A DNA stretch of 12,611 bases from Baffinella frigidus (lineage: Eukaryota > Cryptophyceae > Cryptomonadales > Baffinellaceae), in assembly GCA_026770585.1 (NCBI GenBank), contig MU646557.1:344275-356885 (forward strand), written 5' to 3'. The stretch's first letter is position 1. The number at the start of each line of letters is the position of its first letter. Below are positions 7,144 to 12,611 of this stretch, one piece after another. Made by a program: the position numbers and the translations under genes. Below the pieces are notes generated by a model. That model was given only the letters and a program-made list of their open reading frames with translations. It did not search any database and was not told the origin of the DNA.

Positions 7144-7837
7144 GCAACCTCCCTCACCCCCCCGCGCCACTGTATCAGTGTGGCCTCACCAATTTGGTGC
7201 ACCCGGGCTCTTTTTCGCTCAAAAGTTGACGAATTTGTACCGCAACCCCAGCATGTTCACTTGAGAAAAGTCGGTGAGCCCGAGTGGCAAGGTGGGAGAG
7301 GTGCAAGGGCGCGAGAAGCTTTTGGCAAGGAGCGCGAGGGCCAGGTGCGCTCCCTCACACGCGTGTGAGTCTTAAAGCTCCCTCTTCCGATATCTCTGTC
7401 TTGCAAGCTCCCTCTTCCGATACCGCGGTATCAGTCTAGTCAGGCTCACTAATGTGGTCGCTGGTGAGGCGTGTGGGCCAGGCAAGCTTCCCTCACCGTA
7501 AACACGCGAGAGTGCGGGGTCCCTAAACCCTGCCTCCGCACACTCTGGCTTCTTCTTATGTGCCAGGGAGCGCGAGGGTCAGGTGCGCCCCCTCACGTCT
7601 TCGGCTTCGGCTTCGTCGTCTTCTTCTTCTGCTGCTGCTGCTTCTTCTTCTTCTTCTTCTTCTTCTTCGTTGTCTTCTTCTTCTGCATTACCATCAGAAC
7701 CTTGAGAAACGGGGTCAACTTAACTGCCTACTACCGCGTGTGTTGAGGTGCAAGGCATACTCGATCCCGAGGCGGTCCCGTGAGAGGGCCCTCGCCTCGA
7801 CGGCCGGTTTGACCAGCAGTGGTCAAAAACACACGAG
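7144..7837 (+). other. Intron with E11 echoes and a CTT/CTG microsatellite
   Basis: Copies of the E11 3' end lie at 7298-7344, 7471-7481 and 7561-7582, each followed by a GC or GT and CCCTCAC-type sequence. A direct repeat, AAGCTCCCTCTTCCGATA, occurs at about 7376 and 7407. No exon was recognised. Confidence 0.6.
7604..7686. repeat. CTT/CTG trinucleotide microsatellite
   Basis: CTTCGG, CTTCTT and TGCTGC runs. It gives a spurious Leu- or Phe-rich ORF. Confidence 0.95.
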
Positions 7838-8248
7838 CTGACGAGGGCGGCGGTCCGACAGGTGATGCTTCGGTTTGACCAGCAGTGGTCAAAAACATTT
7901 TTTGGCTGACGGGGGCGGCGGTCCGACAGGTGATGGCGATGAACGAGGACATGCAGGCCTCGCTCTCTTTGAGAAAGGCATACTCGCCTAGACGGCACCC
8001 TTCGGTTTGACCACCAGTGGTCAAACACATTTCATTTTGCGGCTATCTGACGGGGGCAAGGTGATAGCCCACCCTCGGTTTGACCAGCAGTGGTCAAAAA
8101 CACGACATGCTGAGGGGGCGGCGGCTCAACAGGTTATGGCGATGGCGATGAACGAGGACAGGCAGGCGGTTTCTGGTGTCCAGACTGTGGCCGAATTGGT
8201 CAATCCGCCCTTCGGTTTGACCAGTGGTCAAAAAAAACACCAGTGGTC
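7808..8248 (+). repeat. Palindrome array with copies of the E12 5' end
   Basis: TTTGACCA-NNNN-TGGTCAAA is present at 7808-7827, 7874-7893, 8006-8025 and 8079-8098, and a shortened form at 8216-8232 is followed by a half site. Each is followed by CTGACGGGGGCGGCGGTCCG-type sequence and AG|GT, i.e. the acceptor and first bases of E12 (starts 7838, 7906, 8047, 8110). Confidence 0.85.
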
Positions 8249-8296
8249 AAAAAAATCTTGCAGCGCCTAGCTGACGTGGGCGGGGCGGTCCGACAG

Positions 8297-8378
8297 GTGC
8301 TGGCGATGAACGAGGACAGGCAGGCCTCGCTCTCCGACCTTCGCACCGTCATCCAGAACCTGCGGGAGCTCGAGGCTG
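8297..8378 (+). CDS. Exon E12, coiled-coil segment
   Basis: After CCGACAG (8290-8296) the frame reads VLAMNEDRQASLSDLRTV then IQNLRELEA, ending one base into a codon at a GT (8379). The G joins CC of E13 to make Ala. Copies of its 5' end with the acceptor lie upstream at 7838, 7906, 8047 and 8110, and copies of its 3' end lie downstream at 8446-8511 and 8608-8650. All three 3' ends keep the GT at the same place, which fixes the donor. Confidence 0.7.
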
Positions 8379-8864
8379 GTGTCAATCCCGAAACCTGAAA
8401 CCCGGGACCCGAAACCCGAAACTTGCTGAGAGAGTAGCCAGGGTTGAGACAGGCAGGCCTCGCTCTCCGACCTTCGCACGGTCATCCAGAACCTGCGGGA
8501 GCTCGAGGATGGTTTCACCCCCGATACCCGAAACACTCAACAATGAGCACTCAACACTGAACACGAAACACGAAACACCAAAGACGAAACACTAAACACT
8601 TCTGGATGACCTTCGCACGTTCATCCAGAACCTGCGGGAGCTTGAGGCTGGTGTGCACCCCGAACCCTCAACACTAAACACTAAACACTAAACACGAAAC
8701 ACTAATCACTAATTACTAATCACTAAACACTCAACACTAAACACTAATCATCAAACACGAAACACTAAACACGAAACACGAAACACGAAACACTAAACAC
8801 AAAACACGAAACACCAAACACCAAACACCAAACACTCAACCCTAAACCCGAAACCCTGAACCAG
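8379..8864 (+). other. Intron with E12 tail echoes and heptamers
   Basis: Copies of the E12 3' end lie at 8446-8511 and 8608-8650. The rest is CCCGAAA, CACTAAA and CACGAAA units, particularly 8660-8860. Confidence 0.8.
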
Positions 8865-8919
8865 CCAACACCGGCACCATCCTCGCGCAGCGCACCGAGA
8901 TCGACGGCCTCCACGGCCG
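8865..8919 (+). CDS. Exon E13
   Basis: Starts after CTGAACCAG at the end of a heptamer block. It takes one base from E12, reads ANTGTILAQRTEIDGLHG and leaves two bases (CG) before GTGCGG at 8920. The phases on both sides match E12 and E14. Its last bases plus donor (15 bp) are repeated at 9037-9051, on the other side of a small inverted-repeat element. Confidence 0.65.
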
Positions 8920-8965
8920 GTGCGGACTTCATGTGGAAATTGTTTGAATTTAAAAAACTGGACTT

Positions 8966-9037
8966 CAATCAAAATTACTACACTTGTATTTTTTTGAAAA
9001 TACTTGTAAAGATCGTTTTGTGTAGTAAATTTCATTG
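8966..9037. mobile_element. Small inverted-repeat element next to E13
   Basis: 18-bp arms (8966-8983 and 9020-9037) match with two mismatches and end in ATTACTACAC, similar to the inner arm end of the 5671-5806 element. The pair of 15-bp copies of the E13 junction at 8907-8921 and 9037-9051 flanks it. Confidence 0.55.
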
Positions 9038-9082
9038 CCTCCACGGCCGGTCCGAGGCCCCGCCCGCCTTCTCCTGAGGACA

Positions 9083-9187
9083 TATCCCTCAAGTGGCGAG
9101 GCGGTCCAAATTGACCGCCAAGAGGTCCTCGGCAGGTCCTAGGGCCCCACGGTACGGTGTATGAGCCTACTCGCCACTTGAGGGATA
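9083..9187. mobile_element. MITE-like element, 18-bp inverted repeats
   Basis: TATCCCTCAAGTGGCGAG at 9083-9100 is perfectly complementary to 9170-9187. 105 bp, non-coding. Confidence 0.65.
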
Positions 9188-9400
9188 CAACTGTATGCGA
9201 ACGAGACACGTGATGCCGGATTCATATTGTGAGGAGAAAGGCATGCACGAACCTGCGGCGCCTCTCCAAAACCCAACCAAACAGCGGACTACGAACCTTT
9301 CATCAAAAGTCAACTTATATGAAGACAATTAACTTTAAGGAATTTTCTAATGCAAATTGGTCACGTAACACCCCGGAACCCGGGGTCAACGAAACCCTCG
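9188..9400. other. Intron stretch with no firm feature
   Basis: An open segment near 9229-9270 (RKACTNLRRLSK) lacks a donor and does not fit the phase. Otherwise there is nothing but a small palindrome, ACCCCGGAACCCGGGGT, near 9370. Confidence 0.4.
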
Positions 9401-9603
9401 TAGAGCGCTGTGCAGAGAAGTTGGCCACGGGAAACAATGGAAAATCGAGAAAATGGAGCCATTTTGTCAACTTTTGAGAAATTTAGTACCATGAATAGCC
9501 TTTGAGAAATTTAGTACCATGAATTTCTCAAAGGAGGACGAAACGGCTCCAATTTTCCTATTTTCCCATTTTCCGGTGGCCAACTTCTCTGCACAGCGCT
9601 CTA
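9401..9603. mobile_element. Fold-back element of about 200 bp
   Basis: The outer 28 bp (9401-9428 and 9576-9603) are perfectly complementary, and weaker complementarity continues inward. A 24-bp direct repeat, TTTGAGAAATTTAGTACCAT plus GAAT, occupies 9473-9496 and 9501-9524 near the centre. Confidence 0.7.
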
Positions 9604-9765
9604 GTCCACCGAGTGGTTGGCGGCGACAAAGGCCCGAGCTCGTGAGGCGCGAGGCAAATCTCGAAACGTATTCTTGGTGGGGTTGGTTCCGGGCCAGATG
9701 TCGACGCGAAATCGCGTATACGTATATTGAGGGGATCTCATATACGTATATTGGGGGTTCGGCAG

Positions 9766-9847
9766 GTTTTTCCAGATGTCGACGCAGCTGGTGGAGGCAG
9801 AGAGGCGCGAGGACGAGATCAAGAACCACTTCCGCTCCGTCGGCGCG
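9766..9847 (+). CDS. Exon E14, coiled-coil segment
   Basis: After TTCGGCAG, one base completes Arg from E13, then FFQMSTQLVEAERREDE and IKNHFRSVGA follow, with donor GTGCTG at 9848, leaving phase 0. It is charged and helical. Its last 33 nt are repeated at 9987-10019 and 10173-10205, each followed by GT. Confidence 0.75.
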
Positions 9848-10440
9848 GTGCTGCCCCCGTGCAACATAGACCCATCTATACTAATATATACCTTCGAGGT
9901 GCTCTCCCCTTGGAATATATACTCGCGTCGGTATATATTGCATAGGGATAATATATACCCTCGATCACGCAATCCTCGGCAGCGTTGAGATCAAGGACCA
10001 CTTCCGCTCCGTCGGATTGGTCCTCTCCCTGGGCAACATAAACCCATCCATACCAATATATAACAATATATACCCATATACCAATATATACCATCTGCAA
10101 TATGTACCAATATAAACCAATATATACCGATATGTACCTATATATACCAATACATACCCACATATCTCGGCCGAGATCAAGGACCACTTCCGCTCCGTCG
10201 GCGCGGTCCGCCCCCCGTGCAGCATAGACCCATATACACCGATATATACCGATATATACCCATATATACCAATATACACCAATATATACCAATATATACC
10301 CAATACATACCGATATATACCCTGGAGGCGCTCTACCCGTGCAACATGTACCCTTGAGGTGCTCTCCCCGTGCAAAATAGACCCTCCAGGTGCTGTCCGT
10401 GTGCCATATATGCCCCCGTCTGTGCCATATATGCCCTCGT
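9848..10440 (+). repeat. ATATATACC arrays alternating with E14 echoes
   Basis: Blocks of CAATATATACC-type units at about 9870-9960, 10045-10165 and 10215-10325. Between them are copies of the E14 end (9987-10019, 10173-10205) plus GTGCAACATAGACCCAT-like intron sequence. The YIGIYRYISVY-type minus-strand ORFs here are repeat artefacts. Confidence 0.85.
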
Positions 10441-10567
10441 TTGACCACGCAAGCATCGGCAGAGTCTCGCTCCCAGTTCAATTTTGGCTCGTAGAGCGCC
10501 CCCCCCCGAAATTTCACGGGTGGGTTTTGCAGGGGCCACTACCGGACCCTTTTGCAGGGGCCGCGTA

Positions 10568-10639
10568 TATGGGTTATTCACGTTTTCACGGAATGGGTTT
10601 CCCGTTGGCAGGAGAAGCATGAGACGATCCAGGCCCTGG
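10568..10639 (+). repeat. Copy of E15 acceptor and 5' end
   Basis: TATGGGTTATTCACG through GTTGGCAGGAGAAGCATGAG matches 10748-10823. The reading frame soon meets TAG, so it is not a usable exon. Confidence 0.75.
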
Positions 10640-10797
10640 TCTAGCTAGATCTTGACGTGCGAAAAAACAACGCAAACGCCTGCGTGCGTTTTCCAACGGC
10701 GCTGGCAGAGTTTCTCTTGTCCCAATGGATGACCCACCGTAGGGTGTATGGGTTATCCACGTGTGGGGTATTCACGGGATGAGTTTTCCGATGGCAG

Positions 10798-10899
10798 GAG
10801 AACCACGAGACGATCCAGGCGCTGACCAACGACATGCGGTTTCTCGTGAAGAAGCGCGAGGACGACTACACCAACCTCACCAACCAGAAGACCCTCGAG
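10798..10899 (+). CDS. Exon E15, coiled-coil segment
   Basis: Thirty-four codons after GATGGCAG, phase 0 to 0: ENHETIQALTNDMRFLVKK then REDDYTNLTNQKTLE, with donor GTACCT at 10900. Its 5' end with the preceding intron sequence is duplicated upstream at 10568-10639, and its 3' end is duplicated downstream at 11111-11144 and 11246-11281. Both downstream copies carry GC instead of GT after the last codon. Coiled-coil character is clear. Confidence 0.8.
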
Positions 10900-11033
10900 G
10901 TACCTACCTGTTGGTACCTCGAAGACCCTCGAGGTACCAGGTACGGTACCTGTTTGATCCTCGAACGTACGGTACCTGTCTGGTACCTGGAAGGTACGGT
11001 ACCTGTTTGGTACCTCGAAGACTCTCGAGGTAC
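10887..11033. repeat. GGTACC-rich palindromic repeat
   Basis: Nine GGTACC sites in about 135 bp, beginning with the one at the E15 donor. The sequence can pair with itself extensively. Confidence 0.85.
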
Positions 11034-11777
11034 CTACGAACGTAATCCACTCACCAGATCCTGCCGTGTGCTATCTTGAGAATGGATGGTGGGTGGCTGG
11101 ATTTTGCGATCTACACCAACCTCACCCACCAGAAAACCCTCGAGGCAAGCCACTCAATTCAAGCCGGTGTGTGTGCTAGCTTAAGGGTGGATTTTGTCGG
11201 ATTTTGCTGGCTTGGCTTCGACATAGCTTTATCATAGACGGAACCGACTACACCAACCTCGCCAACCAGAAGACCCTCGAGGCAACTGCAAACATAATGC
11301 ACTCACCAAGAAAGAGAGAGCGCGCGCGAGAGAGAGAGAGAGAGAGAGATAGATAGATAGATCCTGCTGTGGTGAAACCCACCGGAGATGTAGACGGGCG
11401 GTGATGCAGAAGTCATTCAATTCAAATCGCTGTGTCTGATATGCAGATGGCATTCAATTCAAAGTGCTGTGTGCGATCTGCGGAAGTCATTCAATTCAAA
11501 CCGCGGTGTATGCTACCTTGAGGGTGGATGGTGGCGGGGTGGACTCGCGTTGAAGCGAGGATGACGTTTGTCTTGGTGGCACGCCCTGGAAGAGCGCGGC
11601 CCACCGAGACAAAAGGCGAGAGTGGAACGTCTCAAAGCAAAAGTGGAACCTCTGTTAACGTAAGTAACAGTAGAATCTTATCTGCAACATGGCGTCACCA
11701 TAGCACCAAACCCACCCATTCAAGCACACACAAAATTAAATTAAATTAAATTAAATTGAATGGTCTGTTTCGCGTAG
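11034..11777 (+). other. Remainder of the intron between E15 and E16
   Basis: Holds two E15 tail copies (11111-11144, 11246-11281), an AG/GATA microsatellite (about 11310-11362), a CATTCAATTCAAA repeat with three close copies (11414-11500) and an AAATT run (11734-11758). 11520-11730 has no recognised feature. Confidence 0.65.
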
Positions 11778-11881
11778 GTGTCGTCGTGGCGACGCGCGAA
11801 CGAAAACCTCAACGGGCAGCTCCTGCGCTTCCGGAGCAACATCCTCACACAGCTTGAAAGCATGAACCGCCGCCTCACCCG
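11778..11881 (+). CDS. Exon E16, coiled-coil segment
   Basis: After TTTCGCGTAG, phase 0, it reads VSSWRRANENLNGQLLRF then RSNILTQLESMNRRLT plus two bases, with donor GTCTGC at 11882. It is helical with regularly spaced hydrophobic residues. The junction (CCTCACCCG and the following intron bases) is repeated at 11987-12018. Confidence 0.75.
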
Positions 11882-12158
11882 GTCTGCCTGCCCACCCCTC
11901 CAGAAAAAAAGACTTTTAGACCACTTTGTCAGAAGCCTCGACTTTTGTCTGGGTGGGCCGCGCTCTTCATCCATCAGGAAACCGTGCCTCACCCGGTTCG
12001 CATGCCTGCCCCTCCAGGCTGGTAGATCAGGAAACCGTGTGGCCCTTCATAGATCAGAAAACCGTGTGGCAACGTTCCAATTCCCCATGGGTGGGGAAAT
12101 TTAAATTAGATACCCGCCTGGGTTAAATCATTACATCTGAGTTGCCGCGTGGGAGCAG
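11882..12158 (+). other. Intron after E16
   Basis: Includes the E16 junction copy at 11987-12018 and a repeated GATCAGAAAACCGTGTGGC (about 12026 and 12053). Confidence 0.5.
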
Positions 12159-12197
12159 GGCGAAGCTGATCAGCTGTGTGGAGGCTAAGATAGCAAT
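12159..12197 (+). CDS. Tentative exon E17
   Basis: After GGGAGCAG (12151-12158) one G would complete Arg from E16, followed by AKLISCVEAKIA in an open frame. The start phase fits E16, but the 3' end is unclear: a GT near 12199 leaves phase 0 and a GT at 12176 leaves phase 1, and only the latter agrees with the WD40 frame of E18. The given end is approximate. Possible alternatives are an untranslated or intronic stretch. Confidence 0.3.
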
Positions 12198-12282
12198 TGT
12201 GACCCTTAAGATAGCACAAACCCCGATGTTTCGAATCAGATCTGATGTGTCGTTAAATTCGATTTTCCATGTGTGACCTGAA

Positions 12283-12471
12283 GTAAACCCTGAACCATAA
12301 ACCATAAACCCTAAACCCCAATCCATAAACCCTACACCCTACACCCTAAACCCCAAACACTTAACCCCAAACCCCAAACCCCAAACCCCAAACCCCAAAC
12401 CCCAAACCCCAAACCCCAAACCCCAAACCCCAAACCCCAAACCCCAAACCTCAAACCCCAAACCTTCGCAG
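12283..12471. repeat. Heptamer block before the WD40 exon
   Basis: Starts with GTAAACCC, the same donor-like sequence as at 2434, and continues as CCATAAA, CCCTAAA and then a near-perfect CCCCAAA array to CTTCGCAG. Confidence 0.85.
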
Positions 12472-12539
12472 GGCTGCTAGTGGCATCGGGATCGTTCGAC
12501 TGTTGCGTCAAGATCTGGGACATGAAAGCCAAGCTTCCG
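12472..12539 (+). CDS. Exon E18 encoding part of a WD40 repeat
   Basis: After CTTCGCAG at the end of a CCCCAAA block the frame reads LLVASGSFDCCVKIWDMKAK. The pattern ASGSxDxxVKIWD is the hallmark of a WD40 beta-propeller blade, a protein-interaction scaffold. A GTAGAT donor at 12540 is likely. If unspliced, the frame stops at TGA 12588-12590. The acceptor leaves two bases before the first Leu codon (phase 1), which does not match the two-base end of E16, so a connecting exon is missing or this belongs to another gene. Coiled coil followed by WD40 is known in proteins such as ATG16, striatin and KIF21-type kinesins; nothing here distinguishes them. Confidence 0.65.
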
Positions 12540-12611
12540 GTAGATTGCCCAGTCGTGTCCAGAATGTGTACGATTGCTTCGACAAATTGAGGCAGACACC
12601 TCAAATTTGAA

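Noticed and set aside
7560-7841. Leu/Arg-rich plus-strand ORF
   Set aside because: Created by the CTT/CTG microsatellite.
7808-8248. CRISPR array
   Set aside because: Repeats are unevenly spaced and the 'spacers' are copies of one another and of an exon end; the setting is eukaryotic.
9229-9270. Possible exon RKACTNLRRLSK
   Set aside because: No donor follows, and E13 joins E14 directly in phase. It may be a faint copy of the E12 end.
9876-10517. 213-codon minus-strand ORF rich in Tyr, Ile and Trp
   Set aside because: Product of the ATATATACC arrays; no domain and no codon bias.

Overview
The window looks like nuclear DNA of a eukaryote. There are no prokaryotic-type genes, rRNA or tRNA that I can recognise. 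It contains very short coding blocks with G/C-rich third codon positions, separated by GT/GC...AG introns that are full of repeats. Plant/alga-type telomere-like heptamers (CCCTAAA and its variants CCCTGAA, CCCCAAA, CACTAAA, CACGAAA) occur throughout. A unicellular alga (prasinophyte green alga, dinoflagellate or similar) is my best guess, by inference only.

My main reading is that most of the window is one large plus-strand gene, of which we see neither the start nor a certain end. I reconstructed its exons by eye from codon bias, AG/GT boundaries and reading phase: E1 24-116, E2 166-255, E3 997-1049 (weak), E4 1173-1257, E5 1328-1453, E6 2387-2433, E7 2598-2649, E8 3124-3168, E9 4353-4432, E10 6681-6732, E11 7078-7143, E12 8297-8378, E13 8865-8919, E14 9766-9847, E15 10798-10899, E16 11778-11881, E17 from 12159 (weak) and E18 12472-12539. 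Splice phases agree across E4 to E16, so these read as one uninterrupted frame. The total is about 1.2 kb of coding sequence in 12.6 kb. The middle of the product (E6-E16) is charged and heptad-like, probably a long coiled coil. E18 encodes an unmistakable piece of a WD40 repeat, but its phase does not yet join cleanly to E16/E17. No long open reading frame in the window is a real gene; the long ones are simple-repeat translations.

Layout: 1-1450 holds exons E1-E5 with fold-back elements. 1450-2650 holds telomere-like heptamers, a 61-bp minisatellite and E6-E7. 2650-4350 holds E8 and CA-rich satellites. 4350-6680 is a 2.2-kb intron with a 212-218-bp tandem repeat and two MITE-like elements. 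6680-8900 holds heptamer introns, E10-E13 and a palindrome array. 8900-9770 holds three fold-back elements. 9770-11780 holds E14-E15 with ATATATACC and GGTACC arrays. 11780-12611 holds E16, a heptamer block and the WD40 exon.

The most unusual signal is that at least eight exons have partial copies ('echoes') of their own 3' ends, including the splice donor, repeated downstream in the following intron. Two exons also have copies of their 5' ends upstream. The second is that several introns, most clearly 2434-2597, consist almost wholly of telomere-like repeat, including the donor sequence, always with the C-rich strand as the coding strand.
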